Source of the DNA: Nansenia antarctica | Taxonomy: Eukaryota > Chordata > Actinopteri > Argentiniformes > Microstomatidae | Assembly (NCBI GenBank): GCA_963989245.1 | Contig: OZ022344.1 | Coordinates: forward strand, 71,269,809-71,333,808 | Length of the DNA stretch: 64,000 nucleotides | Reading direction: 5' to 3' | In this document: positions 33,540-41,562 of the stretch, in pieces | How the letters are laid out: every line of letters starts with the position of its first letter | Position numbering within the stretch: the stretch's first letter is position 1 | Position numbers and translations under genes: made by a program | Notes under the pieces: generated by a model | What the model was told of the DNA's origin: nothing | Database searches by the model: none | The model's input: only the letters and a program-made list of their open reading frames with translations

Positions 33540-35627
33540 AACTGTAGAAACTACCCAGTAAGCTCCCCTGTGTCTTTGTGAGACGGGCCACTATGTCACA
33601 GCAGTAGCTCTGGGTCTTCTGTTCTGTGCACCATTTCATAGTATACAGGACTTCTGACACCATGTCGTGTTATTCTATTAAACATACACGTGAGTCCTTC
33701 TGTATATCAATGTAAGTGTCTTTATTTTAACTCGCTCTGTAAGCTCTACAATACCGGTCTCTTGTTGTCTCGTCTTAACCTGCCCACCTGACCTGATGTC
33801 ACTACGGTGGCCTGTACACAGAATACCACAGTTCACATTTAGACCAATCAGGAGCCCTTGTGTCACGTCGTCAACTGAATGTCATTAATCTGATTTTGGA
33901 TCAGCGGTTAGAGAGAGATGGGCGTGGATTTAGGTGCACTTTTAGTCAACATCCATTATAGCGCTGATCTAGGATCAGATATATTTTAATCAGCTAAAAT
34001 GTTCAGATTTTTTTTTTTTTTTTTTGTGGACTGAATCAATTGGTGGCGGAGGAAATTCATTCGTGGCGGCCCGCCACCAATAAATGCATGTAGAGGAAAC
34101 ACTGAACATGAACTCAAGCATTAATGAACATTAATGAACAGGGTTGCTACAATACCATGTTCAAAATATGGGTTCACTTTATTATTTAGTTAAAAGTGGC
34201 ATAAAACATGTTTATTCGTCTGCTTTAAAGAGCCCAGTGATTCACTGCTGCAACCAGGCGCCTCCCTCTTTCATATTGCACTACTTATAATTTAAGTTGA
34301 ATGTGTATTTCAGTATAATATGTAATGTTTGAGTGTAGAATATGTTTTATATATATATATATATATTACCAGTTTTGACATCTTGAATGTTGTTGGGTTT
34401 TTTCACATAATAAAAGTGGTGTTTTTACAGAATTCAAGGAAAAATCTGTTTTTATAAAAAATAAAAATGTTTTGTGTTGATCCGAAAAAAGATCCGATCC
34501 GTGACTCAAAAACCGTGACCCGATCCGATCCGTGAGTTAGGTGATCCGTTACACCCCTATTACCTACTGTTTAATTACCTACTGTTTAGTTACCAACTGC
34601 CCTTTAACTACCTACTGTTTAATTACCTACTGTTTAACTACCTACTGTTCAATTACCAACTGCCCTTTAATTACCAACTGCCCTTTAATTACCAACTGTT
34701 TAATTACCAACTGCCCTTTAACTACCTACTGTTTAATTACCTACTGTTTAATTACCAATTGCCCTTTCATGTGTTAGCGTTAGCAGCATGTGTTAGGGTT
34801 AGCAGCATGTGTTAGGGTTAGCAGCATGTGTTAGGGTTAGCATCATGTGTTGAGGGTTAGCAGCATGTGTTAAGGGTTAGCAGCATGTGTTAGCGTTAGC
34901 AGCATGTGTTAGGGGTTAGCAGCATGTGTTAGCGTTAGCAGGATGTGTTAGCTTTAGCAGCATGTGTGACTTACTGATCAGTTGTAGCACAACGGTGTTG
35001 GTCTGGTCTTCTAATTCGCTGCTGTATTTTCACAATATCCGCCGTGTTTAGTTTCTTCCCACACTGGACGTAGCACTGGCGCATTTCCTCATGACCACAA
35101 CTATGTTTCCTTTGCTCAGAGGTTTGCCCTGCCGCTGTCCTTCTCTGCTGGTCCTGTAATCCAATCACTGAGCTGCTCTTGTGACCACCTGACTCAGGAT
35201 GTGATTGGTCAGCTCTAGCGCGGCCCGTGGTTGGCCTTTGCTGAGAGGAATTCCTACCATAGCACTCTTCGATCTTGACCTCCTGACCTCCAGTCTTGAC
35301 CTCTGAACTGCCGTTACTGTCACTATCCATGTAATTACTGTCACTATCCATGTCATTCGCTGCTTCAGAGAGGTGACGCCCTGATGCATCTCTGCTTAGC
35401 ATCTCATCTTTGGCCTTTTGGTTTTTGATAAAGTCCCGTAGAAAACTGTCCCACGGTGTGTCGTACTCTTCTTTAATGTTGGGAGAGTGATGGTCCCTGT
35501 GGGTGGGTGGTGGTGGCTGGAGCCTAATAAGATTGTCCTTCCGGTGGTTCTGTCCTTCTGCCTCTGCATCAGGGGACCCAAGGTGTGTCCTCTGGCTCTC
35601 TGACACTGAGTAAGCAGAAGCCTCCAT
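18981..35627 (-). CDS. Host C2H2 zinc-finger gene (three exons, gene span)
   Basis: Minus-strand gene assembled from exons 35627-34975, 32146-31878 and 20197-18981. Junction phases agree: exon 1 ends after two bases of a codon at a GTAAGT donor, exon 2 supplies one base; exon 2 ends GAT G before GTAAGT, and exon 3 supplies AC, giving an Asp. The product would be about 712 residues: an uncharacterised N-terminus, an acidic Glu/Val-rich linker and 13 tandem C2H2 fingers, so a likely nuclear DNA-binding transcription regulator. Introns (2.8 and 11.7 kb) are mostly mobile elements. Other exons may exist. No KRAB or SCAN domain is in the host exons. Confidence 0.7.
20225..20325 (-). mobile_element. 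LINE 3'-end fragment in zinc-finger intron
   Basis: TTTATTTGTATAGCACATTT followed by CAAAGTGCTTTACAT is a common teleost LINE/SINE tail in reverse orientation. Confidence 0.55.
20326..20723. other. Intron, no gene
   Basis: AT-rich intronic sequence with a duplicated motif (ACATTATATACTGTATCATA near 20532 and 20568). Nothing coding was seen. Confidence 0.5.
20724..21110 (-). repeat. 3' LTR of Gmr1-like element
   Basis: 387 bp; near-identical to 28454-28831 apart from a longer GA microsatellite and small indels. Confidence 0.9.
21386..22500 (-). pseudogene. Gmr1-like nucleocapsid, protease and short pol remnant
   Basis: From the high end: knuckle CRYCRGGGHWKNEC (about 22480-22440), protease with active site ILRDTGASESF (about 22235), an in-frame TGA near 22130, then a conserved block (VEVILGNNLAGG) and a pre-integrase-like segment (LEDQLLVRKGVPQGD) before the sequence decays toward the LTR. 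The frame is the same on both sides of the TGA. Integrase core, reverse transcriptase and RNase H are absent, so the element was internally deleted and depended on other copies. Confidence 0.75.
22522..22778 (+). repeat. 5' LTR of CsRn1-like element
   Basis: About 257 bp, TG...CA, directly before the primer-binding site; contains AATAAA. Confidence 0.75.
22826..23497 (+). CDS. CsRn1-like Gag
   Basis: 223 residues, intact. The N-terminal two thirds is a Metaviridae gag (VFWEQNAIAWFAQAEAQF start; QLLSLPGLGDTKPSELMDHM near 95-115). In place of a CCHC knuckle it ends with a C-X2-H-X9-C-X3-C arrangement (CFYHMKFGNKAKKCLPPC), the CHCC Gag signature of CsRn1-group elements. The 3' end overlaps pol by 58 bases in the -1 frame, with a slippery heptamer in register. 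Confidence 0.88.
   Translation: MTTNAVSLKLPVFWEQNAIAWFAQAEAQFALRDITVDNTKYYYVVAALTNSTAARVVSLIENPPAQHKYVTLKAHLIDTFCLSESERARQLLSLPGLGDTKPSELMDHMLALLGDHQPCFLFKELFLQQLPDQVRFSMANSIKTDFRQLAKEADIFFSAGKKCFTATMDEFGFQPLSISATAVARRVRPSGLCFYHMKFGNKAKKCLPPCNFSVSGNAQAATH
23440..26601 (+). CDS. CsRn1-like Pol
   Basis: 1053 residues with no stop or frameshift. Protease CDTGAQVS near residue 43; reverse transcriptase with PFGLKNAAQTFQR and YLDDILVAS; RNase H with TTDASDYAVGG and a YSTFDRELLALY block; integrase zinc region (HGLSHPG...CVPC) and DDE core (NIDLVGPL, SSDRGAQF, GLCERFHR). It is probably made as Gag-Pol by -1 frameshifting, so its own ATG need not be used. The last four residues and the stop come from the flanking Gmr1-like sequence, so the true C-terminus is lost or nearly so. 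Confidence 0.9.
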   Translation: MPATMQLQCVGKRTGRHSLAAVGAGHSAGLLYVTDSLSGRRFLCDTGAQVSVLPVSAIDIKTAKRGPSIEAANGSAIATFGKRTVGLCFADQRFTWSFVLAKVSTPLLGADFLCANSLLVDVGNRRLVNAETFGSLSCERSDAATMKLSSAVSPADDFSPLLLEFSDITTPTFSAATTKHGVMHYISTEGPPVHARARRLDPHKLTIAKEEFAAMEALGIIRRSDSPWASPLHLVPKSNGGWRPCGDYRRLNDVTTPDRYPVPHIQDFSAHLAGASIFSKVDLVRGYHQVPVSPQDVPKTAVITPFGLFEFLRMPFGLKNAAQTFQRLMDAMLGNLPFVFVYLDDILVASTSKAEHLSHLRLLFSRLREHGLIINPAKCQFGLPAMDFLGHHITTAGAVPLPSKVDAVLQLPRPTSIRALQEFLGMVNFYHRFIPQAAHLMRPLYGALKDKTPKHIIAWSDEMSKAFSDTKEALASATMLTHPVPEASVALTTDASDYAVGGVYEQLVKGVWQPLAFFSRQLRSSEQKYSTFDRELLALYLAVRHFRFLLEARPFTVFVDHKPLIFAMAKVSEPWSARQQRHLAYISEFTTDIRHVAGKDNPVADCLSRATIGAVHLGIDYAHMAADQVSDPDIQACRTKVSGLQLADIPFSDDGTTLLCDVSMEQPRPVVPHAWRRQVFEAIHGLSHPGRKPSQRLIAAEFVWPRMKVDIGGWVRTCVPCQRAKIHRHVKAPLELFTVPERRFDHVNIDLVGPLPASRGYTHLLTMVDRTTRWPEAVPLTETTTAEVARAFIGTWVSRFGVPSDLSSDRGAQFTSGLWTSITQQLGVSLHRTTAYHPQANGLCERFHRSMKAALKADLRGDGWVDRLPWVMLGLRTAPKEDLLSSSAELVYGQPLRVPGDFLPCATVPWSAPEQRSALLDKAKSFRPIPTSCHGVPKVRVPPDLKAAGYVFIRQDAHRAPLQPPYDGPYRVVETGDKSFIIDMGGSKERISVDRLKPAHLDLDRPIEVAHPPRRGRPPVKTVPTLAPADPLPCRPRPAKLIPCLKTNRTKPR
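23470..23476 (+). promoter_or_regulatory. -1 frameshift slippery heptamer GGGAAAC
   Basis: In the gag frame this reads G GGA AAC (Ser-Gly-Asn codons); a one-base backward slip gives GGG AAA and enters pol. It is within the 23440-23497 overlap. GGGAAAC is a known retroviral slip site. A downstream structure was not modelled. Confidence 0.75.
26600..27636 (-). pseudogene. Gmr1-like Gag with SCAN-like capsid, interrupted
   Basis: Best start is ATG at 27636 (MASIVEELMQ); the frame is open further upstream but that is leader. After a coiled coil of repeated LLLQQEHEK units (residues about 95-140) comes a block of about 150 residues (PKFNERDLDSFFLLFERVAE through VLAAKFVLTH) with the helical pattern of the SCAN domain, which established work derives from Gmr1-like gag capsids. 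The frame is cut at about 26600 by the nested gypsy element; the nucleocapsid resumes at 22500. Confidence 0.82.
27868..28453. other. Gmr1-like 5' leader
   Basis: Non-coding leader between the 5' LTR and gag. It holds an A-run near 27976 and AACCAACGAACCAACC-type simple repeats. TGGGGGCTCG on the minus strand next to the LTR is the likely primer-binding site. Confidence 0.6.
28454..28831 (-). repeat. 5' LTR of Gmr1-like element
   Basis: 378 bp, pair of 20724-21110; ATAG target duplication at 28832-28835. Confidence 0.9.
29012..29489. repeat. 30-bp minisatellite, about 16 copies
   Basis: The consensus unit begins AATGACCCCACCCATGGCTG and ends TTCTAGTGTT. The unit is a multiple of three, so both strands show long open frames with 10-residue repeats; these are not genes. 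Alternating CCCC/CCAC variants in the right half show a 60-bp higher-order period. Confidence 0.95.
29522..29808. repeat. 10-bp minisatellite GCAGTAGAGG, about 28 copies
   Basis: Near-perfect 10-bp units, GCAGTAGAGG and GCAGTAGAGA interspersed, directly after the 30-bp array. Confidence 0.95.
29995..31692 (-). mobile_element. hAT element with degenerate transposase
   Basis: Terminal repeats CAGGGTTTCCGTTA and TAACGGAAACCCTG; 8-bp target duplication GTTTACAT on both sides (29987-29994, 31693-31700). It landed inside a tandem duplicate of about 59 bp: TGTGGCTGTCCTGTAGTCC and flanks occur on both sides. Coding is on the minus strand. At 1.7 kb it is too short to hold a full hAT transposase. Confidence 0.93.
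30153..31239 (-). pseudogene. hAT transposase remnant (ZMYM/KIAA1586-like)
   Basis: 224 residues from ATG 31239, then a frame change near 30570-30593 into a second frame to 30153. The first part has a zinc-finger-like start (WLRLDEEGKNFCLPCEKSG) and the acidic motif IGIIIDETVN; the second has GLGSDGASGMMGKR and CGAHRVALAV, the RNase-H-like core motifs of this hAT branch. The C-terminal dimerisation region is absent. A relic. Confidence 0.75.
31878..32146 (-). CDS. Zinc-finger gene exon 2, acidic linker
   Basis: Acceptor GTGTTTCCAG before 32146, donor GTAAGT at 31877-31872. Encodes about 89 residues: a short Cys/Ser/Pro-rich start, then an acidic stretch rich in Glu and Val (VKLEEEDVEENG, VMVKEEDGGD). 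Entry needs one base and exit leaves one, matching exons 1 and 3. Acidic linkers like this precede finger exons in many teleost zinc-finger genes. An internal ATG at 32118 could serve as an alternative start. Confidence 0.72.
32147..32547. other. Intron, no gene
   Basis: Ordinary intronic sequence with a short pentamer/15-bp repeat beginning near 32510 that continues beyond the hAT insertion at 34560. Confidence 0.5.
32548..34559. mobile_element. Non-autonomous hAT element carrying a second element
   Basis: Ends TAGGGGTGTAACGGATCCGT and (complement) GATCCGTTACACCCCTA; 8-bp target duplication TTACCTAC. No transposase frame. At 32825-32850 it holds one end of a GGCTGCGTTCGTAAATTC MITE. From 33179 to 34104 it holds another insertion. 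Confidence 0.9.
33179..34104. mobile_element. Nested hAT-like insertion with CA microsatellite
   Basis: Ends CAGTGTTTCCTCC and GAGGAAACACTG; AACATGAA is present on both sides. The ends also carry an inverted TTGGTGGCGG motif. Contains (CA)n at about 33501-33537 and a T-run at about 34006-34025. No coding region. Confidence 0.75.
34560..34765. repeat. 15-bp tandem repeat
   Basis: Units like TTAATTACCTACTG and TTACCAACTGCCC repeat about 14 times; the array starts left of the hAT insertion at 32548 and was split by it. Confidence 0.85.
34770..34965. repeat. 18-20 bp tandem repeat (GTGTTAGGGTTAGCAGCAT)
   Basis: About ten units directly next to the donor of zinc-finger exon 1. The TTAGGG within the unit matches the telomere hexamer, but the unit is longer, so it is not telomeric. 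Confidence 0.9.
34975..35627 (-). CDS. Zinc-finger gene exon 1, uncharacterised N-terminus
   Basis: ATG at 35627 in a good context (GAGAGATGG); 217 codons to a GTAAGT donor (34974-34969). Read without splicing it stops two codons later. The sequence is hydrophilic, with a Pro/His stretch, an acidic Ser/Asp direct repeat (MDSDSNYMDSDSN) and a C-terminal His/Cys-containing part (HSCGHEEMRQCYVQCGKK) that may be a decayed finger. No recognised domain. Phase two at the donor fits exon 2. A 5' untranslated exon is likely, because a possible acceptor (GTTGGTAG) lies upstream. Confidence 0.65.
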
Positions 35628-36208
35628 CTCTCTGCCCAGATGGACAGTTCACAGTGCAGGGAATCCTACCAACACAGATGATCAAAATATTAAAACAGAG
35701 TGACGAAATTTAATCAAAACATTGAACATTTCATTTTCCAGAATTGGAAAACAGTAGCCAAGCTACAGTTAGGTCCATTTGGACTCTGACAGAACTGTTG
35801 TTATTTTAGTTGTTTACCAAAACATATTCAAGTTATAGTCATAGAATGAATATGGCCTTAAAGTGCAGACTGTCAAACACTAGGGGTGGGCATCGATGAT
35901 CGATGATCGATTAATTGATCTATAAGGTCTTGGTCGATCACAAAATATTTTGCTCGATAATCTTTTTTTTATTTTTTATAATAATAATAATAATGGAAAT
36001 TAGTTTGTCCACGTTATGTGTGAGAAATGAACTTTGCATTTGCGTTCGCATTGAATTTCACAACGCAGTACGGCATGACGGAAGTTCCCGTACGTTAGTG
36101 TAACCTGACCTCCAGTAATAGGTGCGCGATCTCCACTAATTCCTGAAAGGCACCTTGCATGTTCAATTGATTAATCAGCTGTGCGGTAAAACACACACTG
36201 CTTGGAAA

Positions 36209-38759
36209 ATGGTGAAGCGAGCGAAACGAAGCTTGGTGTGGGAGCATTTTGATCTGAAAGGCGACCTCGTTCATTGCAAACACTGCGCAGTGACCTATAA
36301 ATATAATACGACGACGACGACCCCGATGAAATACCACCAGCAAGCCGCACACCCGACCCTGACTGCTCCTTCGCTATCGCTACCTTGTACTTCTCAGCCC
36401 TCCATCATGCCTCATCTTATACGCGGGAAGTGTGATGCACAACGAGAAGAGAAAATAACGATGGCCATCTGCAAATTAATTGAAACAGATATTCTGCCGC
36501 TCAGTTTTGTCGAGGGTATAGGATTTCGTGCGCTGATGCAAATAGTCGAGCCAGCATATCCTGTTCCATCGCGACGTTCTATAACCAGGCGCATCGAAAT
36601 GCGCTACCAGGAGTCGAAGCAGCACCTGCTAAAGAAGCTAGCAGTAGATAGCAACATGGTTGCCATAACTACCGATTGCTGGACGGCACTCAATACAGAG
36701 AGTTACATAACGATCACTGCTCACTTCATCGGAGAAGACTGGCAAATTGGCTCAGCCGTCCTGGTCACTGAAAGTCTGCCCAGTCGCCACACAGCTGACG
36801 TCCTAGCTGAGAAGCTAAATTACTCTGTAGCCCAGTGGAACATCGAAGGCCGCGTTATTGCATGCGTCCACGACAACGCAGCAAATATAGTTGCTGCCAA
36901 CAGACCCGGCCGAGTCAACTGGATTTCCGTAGCATGCTTCGCCCACACCCTCCAGCTAGCAATACATGATGGTTTTGCACTGTACTTGTATCGTGTCATC
37001 TCTGCCGCTGCCAAACTCGTGAGCCACTTCAACCACAGTACTGTGGCGACCAAAGCACTCCAGAAGAAACAGGAGCAGATGGGCCTTCCAGCACATAAGC
37101 TTATACAATCGTGTAAAACCCGATGGAACAGCGTATGCGACATGTTCGACCGACTCAAGGAGCAGCGATGGGCTGTTGCAGCTGTCCTGTCAGATCGCAC
37201 GGTGACCAATAGGGATGCTCCGATTTATCGGCCACCGATTTAAATCGGCCGATTTCACTCCAAATGACTCGATCGGTGATCGGCAAAAATGGCCGATCGC
37301 AAAAACCGATCTTTTTTTTCTTTTTTTTTTTTTTCTGGGGAAGACAGATAACTGAACAGAAAACATAGGAGGACGTAACAGTATGTAAACCATGAAGGCC
37401 ACGTTTATGATGTCTTTTATACAGCCATATCGACTGACTTGGGCTTCAGGCCCTAACCTAACAGGCCAGACTTTTACTATGCCATAAAAATGGGTCTCCG
37501 TTTGCTTGGTGCCTAATGGATCAAAACTTTTGTCTAAAAAGCAAAAAATATTTAGGCTATCCAGTCAGTTATGTATTTTAAAAAAAATCGGTATCGGTAT
37601 CGGTTGATCTTGAGGAAACAAATCGGTGATCGGTATCGGCCCCAAAAATCCAGATCGGAGCATCCCTAGTGACCAAGCTACAGGACGGCAGGGTCCTGGA
37701 GCTGAAGGATGAGTATTGGCAACTGATGGAGGAAACGCAGCCCGTGCTGAAGGCCCTGAAGACTGCAACCACGGTCATGTCTGGCGAGAAGGAGGTCTCC
37801 ATTTCCAACACGTATCCAGTCACTTACAGGTATTAAATATATTTTTATCTCCCTTCCTAATTTTGTAACTTAGGCTACTACTATGTAACTTTTATCTAGT
37901 TTTATATAAAGCATTTATTTGAATTACCTTGTGTATGAAATGCTTTAAAAACAAACAGTATTTTACCACTTTAAAAATAAACATGTCTTGCCTAATGTTA
38001 CAGCCTCCTCAACACCCATCTCCTGCGTAATGAAAATGACGGGGCCAGATGCGCTGAATTCAAGGCCAAAGTGCGGTCTTCCCTCAGCCACCGAATGAAG
38101 GTATGTGTTAGGTAGGGTTAAAAATTGTAGGCCTTTTCCTGAATCAGTACAGCGTTGCCATTTTTTCTAATTTGCCAATTGATTATTCTTTTTCATTATT
38201 TATTCAGGTCGAATCTGAGGAGTTGGTATCATCCGCACCCATCATCTCATCAATGTTGGATCCACGTTATAAACACCTGCCCTTTCTTACGGATGCACAG
38301 AGAGAGGCCGCAAAGAGCAAACTGCTCGAACTTGGACAGTCAGTGGAGATGGAAGGCCCTATCCCACTGGCTGGAGGAGATGAGGCCATGCCGCCCGACT
38401 CTGAGGAGGACGAAGGAGCCCCAGCAGGAGCACCTGCTCCGGTCAGCGCCATGGCACAGCTCCTCGGGGAGCAATACGCAGCAGGCGCTGCTGCTGACAT
38501 CCCCATCGAAACCGAAGTTTGCACCTTTCTGAGGGAGCCTTCTGCGGGCCTGAACTGCGACCCAACTGACTGGTGGAAATTAAACGAAAGAAGGTTTCCT
38601 CGGTTGGCCAAATTAGCGCGGACCTACCTCTGCATCCCCGCAACCTCGGTGCCTTCGGAGCGAGTGTTTTCTGCGGCTGGCCTAACTGTCACCAGATTGC
38701 GTTCGCGTCTCACCCCTGAACATGTTAACATGATCATCTTTTTGAACAAGAACCAGTAG
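36209..38759 (+). pseudogene. hAT transposase, ZBED1-like, four pieces
   Basis: Starts at ATG 36209. Pieces: 36209-37209, then after the MITE 37677-37829, 38004-38100, 38208-38759, with GT/AG introns and matching phases. N-terminal BED finger (VWEHFDL...CKHC...H), RNase-H-like catalytic core with ITTDCWTA and VHDNAANI (two Asp), the conserved TRWNSVCDMFDRL block, and the C-terminal dimerisation region with PATSVPSERVFSAAG (Glu). About 600 residues in total. Broken only by the MITE, which adds an early stop (YRPPI then TAA). It is a useful reference for the domesticated copy at 47.3-49.7 kb. Confidence 0.88.
37210..37668. mobile_element. hAT MITE inside transposase exon
   Basis: 459 bp with ends TAGGGATGCTCCGAT and ATCGGAGCATCCCTA and perfect 8-bp target duplication GTGACCAA. 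Contains repeated ATCGGTATCGG motifs and no coding region. Confidence 0.95.
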
Positions 38760-39183
38760 GCCTGCCGCCTACAGTCTCTCGCTGGAGTTTAAATTTAAGT
38801 TAAGTTGGACGCTCTTAAGGACACTAACGTTTTCAGTCATCCTCCTATTTGTGAGTAACTGTTTTTTTACTGCTCCTATGGTGAGTTACTTATTTTCTAT
38901 ATTTTTATTTATAATGTAAAATGTGTTTTTAAGTTAAACAATTTAGGCTACTCAGTACTCACTGCCTTGTTTAAGAGGATTGTTATCTGACTGTAGTGTC
39001 TAGTTAATGTGAATGAATGAATGTGTGCATTGTGCAATTCTGCAATAGCAACACAAATAAAGTTTTCCCCCCAAGGAAAACATGTTTGTTATTTCTGCCC
39101 TAGTTTTTTTTTATATATATATAATTGATCGTTAATTCGTTACGATTATCGAACAAAAAATGTTGATCGTTTGCCCACCCCTA

Positions 39184-39973
39184 TCAAACACCCTCTTTAA
39201 TTTGAGGGTATCCAGATCCAAGTTGGAGGAATGGTTTAGATGTTACAGCTCTTTAATAGGGATGCACCGAAATGAAAATACTTGGCCGAGGCCGAAGCCG
39301 AATTTAAGGAAACACTTGGCCGAATACCGAATACCGAATGTGTATCGGCAGTTTTTAATTGTATCATTGCATAAACTAAATACATTTTGCTTTTTATTCA
39401 TGCTTCTCAAAGAAAGAAATTGAGATTGAAAAAAAATAACTAATTATCGTGGGATTTAATCTCTACTGCTTTCCAGGGTTCAAGTTAATGATATTCATGA
39501 TTTGTCTCTACATAGGCTTCAGAAAGTATTTAGACCCCTTCACTTTTTTCACATTTTTTAATAGATTTGCCATCAATCCACAGTACCCCATAATCTAAGT
39601 AAAAACGTTTTTTAATGTTTGCAAATGTATTAAAATGTAAATACAGAAATACCTCATGTACATAAGTATTCAGACACTTTGTCACTGTTAAAATTAGGTC
39701 AAATGCTAAATGTCTTCAACAAGTCATTCAACAAGTTGAATTGAGTCCACCTGAGTGTAAGGATAATAGTTCATGTTATTTCAGAATGAATATCTTTTGT
39801 TTTTATAGTCTCTGGTTTGCATAGAAACCACCGCATGATACAGCTGCATGTCATAAACTCGTGTAGAACAGCTGGGGAGTCTGAATATGTTTTCAACAAG
39901 GCAACAACTCTGCTTCTCACTCCAATTTTAAATTGAGCTACGACTGCTAAGCTAACTAGCTAGATGAGTGGAA
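39184..39973. other. hAT end and Tc1-like fragment; no gene
   Basis: TAGGGATGCACCGAAATG at 39259 starts a hAT end with GCCGAATACCGAATA repeats that fades after about 100 bp. At 39514-39560 GGCTTCAGAAAGTATTTAGA with CCCCTTCAC is a Tc1/mariner terminal repeat fragment running to about 39740. The rest is unassigned. Confidence 0.55.
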
Positions 39974-40113
39974 GGTTGCGTTCGTAAAGTCGCTCTGAGA
40001 GCGCTGGAGCGCACACTGGGCCCGACGTCATAGAGAAACCGAGTCATTTGATTGGACGAGAGGCATTCCACGAGTGCTGATCGGATTTCCTGAGTGAATT
40101 TACGAACGCAGCC
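39974..40113. mobile_element. 140-bp MITE, GGCTGCGTTCGTAA family
   Basis: Ends GGTTGCGTTCGTAAAGTC and (complement) GAATTTACGAACGCAGCC. One end of the same family occurs at about 32825. Superfamily uncertain (PIF/Harbinger-like); target duplication not resolved. Confidence 0.65.
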
Positions 40114-41210
40114 AGTTTTGAAACGATTATTTTCATAGTCGACTAGTCACCGATTATTTTGACGATTAGTCGACTAATCGGATCATAAATTACAGCTTAT
40201 CGCACAATTACTCAATCGCTCTTATTTAGCTATCATCTTCTAAATCAGCTTCTAAATTTAGCGTGAAGTTGTTAGTTGTTGTTGTAGGCATGTGCTAACT
40301 AAAAATAAAGACAATTAAAATGATTGTTCACTCAAAAATAGATATTTTAATGAACTTTGCAGATTTATTTCTGGCATCACTTGCATGTAATGTAATGTAA
40401 AGAGTAGTAGAGAGTGCAAACTGCTGAGTAAAATGAGGTAGGCTAGGCACTAGGCAACCAAAAGAATACAAAAACAAAAATAAATACTTGTACAGAGTAC
40501 AAAAGTTTTGCTTTGCTTCACTCATCTCATAGTAGAACGCGCCTTCTTAGCACTGTAACGTTAAGACAACATTTTTAGCTATTTGATAAGTATCGCTTTG
40601 ATGACAACGTTACAGCACATAACGTAAAATAATGTAAGAAGGCTTTTAACGTAACGATATCGTTAGCCAATAACAAGCTAACTAGCTTACCGAGACGAGC
40701 CATCTTCTTCCTCGTCATCTGCCACAACGTGCTTCCTTTTTAGATGCTCGCGCATTATAGACGTGCTGCCATGATAAGCGAGTTCAGCTTTGCAAATTTT
40801 ACATTTTACATTCTTTTTTTCAACGTTGTGGTTGAAATGCTCCCACACTTTAGAGGTACGAGGACAGGAAGACATTTCTCTGTTTGTTTTTCCGGGGAAG
40901 TCACGTGTGCCCCAGATGACCAACACTGCGCATGTACATCAAAGACACTGGGAGACGCTAGCCAGTGGCAGCTTCAGGGAAGAAAAACGAATGCTTATCG
41001 AATGAAATGAATGGTCTTTATTGTCATTGATATAGTACAGGTACCAAACAACGAAATTTGGGAGGGGGGGCTCCCCTGGTGCTAGGGGAAAAAAAATAAA
41101 TAAAAAATCAGCTCCAAAAAAACATGCGACTACGGCGATTACCAAATATGTCGGCGACGATTTTGGTAGTCGACGTCGTCGTAACTAGTCGACTACTCGT
41201 GGCAGCCCTA
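40114..41210 (-). mobile_element. hAT fragment with BED-finger exon
   Basis: The minus-strand start TAGGGCTGCCACGAGTAGTC at 41210 and a TAGTCGACTA-rich sequence at 40140-40185 are the two ends of a known fish hAT type; the left terminus is truncated next to the MITE at 39974-40113. The interior holds one BED exon, and at about 41007-41095 an insertion of a LINE/SINE tail. Confidence 0.7.
40689..40875 (-). pseudogene. hAT transposase first exon (BED finger)
   Basis: From ATG 40875: a BED zinc finger (VWEHF, CKIC, HLKRKH) followed by acidic residues and a GTAAGC donor. The downstream catalytic exons are missing, so this is an orphan exon. Confidence 0.75.
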
Positions 41211-41215
41211 GTTGA

Positions 41216-41562
41216 CAGCAAAAGGGAGAGAGGAGGATAGAGAGGGAGAGAAGGAGAGAGAGAGCAGGATGGTGTCGGCACACCAGAGAGAGAGACAGCA
41301 AGAACCAGGTGAGAAAGTGGACAGGTAGTCAAGACCACATAAGTAAGTAGCCTAATGGCCCATAGGGAAGGAGCCTATCTCCCGTTTCCGTAGCGTGAGG
41401 CGGCTTAATGTACAAGTTAGTACACCCCCTGGACATGACGCTGGTATGTCGCAGGGTCTTACCCCCTGGGGGGAGGGTCCATGCCACGGTCCATGCCACC
41501 CCCCCAAGGCAGCAAACCGAGGTTTAACGTAACGATATCGTTAGCAAACCGAGGGGAAACAC
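41216..41562 (-). mobile_element. hAT fragment, same family as 51201-53430
   Basis: The complement of this stretch matches 51201-51540 (GGTTTGCTGCCTTGG, GGCATGGACCGTGG, CTCACGCTACGGAAAC blocks) and ends in the shared terminus CAGTGTTTCCCCT. A templated 20-bp insertion is present near its end. Confidence 0.7.

Larger units (their letters stand above)
35881..39183 (+). mobile_element. Autonomous-type hAT element, interrupted by a MITE
   Basis: Ends TAGGGGTGGGCA and TGCCCACCCCTA; 8-bp target duplication TCAAACAC at both sides (35873-35880, 39184-39191). 3.3 kb, with a spliced transposase on the plus strand. The nested MITE (37210-37668) breaks exon 1; otherwise coding looks intact, so this copy was lost by insertion rather than decay. 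Confidence 0.95.

Noticed and set aside
34770..34965. Interstitial telomere repeat (TTAGGG)
   Set aside because: The unit is 18-20 bp with only one TTAGGG-like hexamer; not a (TTAGGG)n run.
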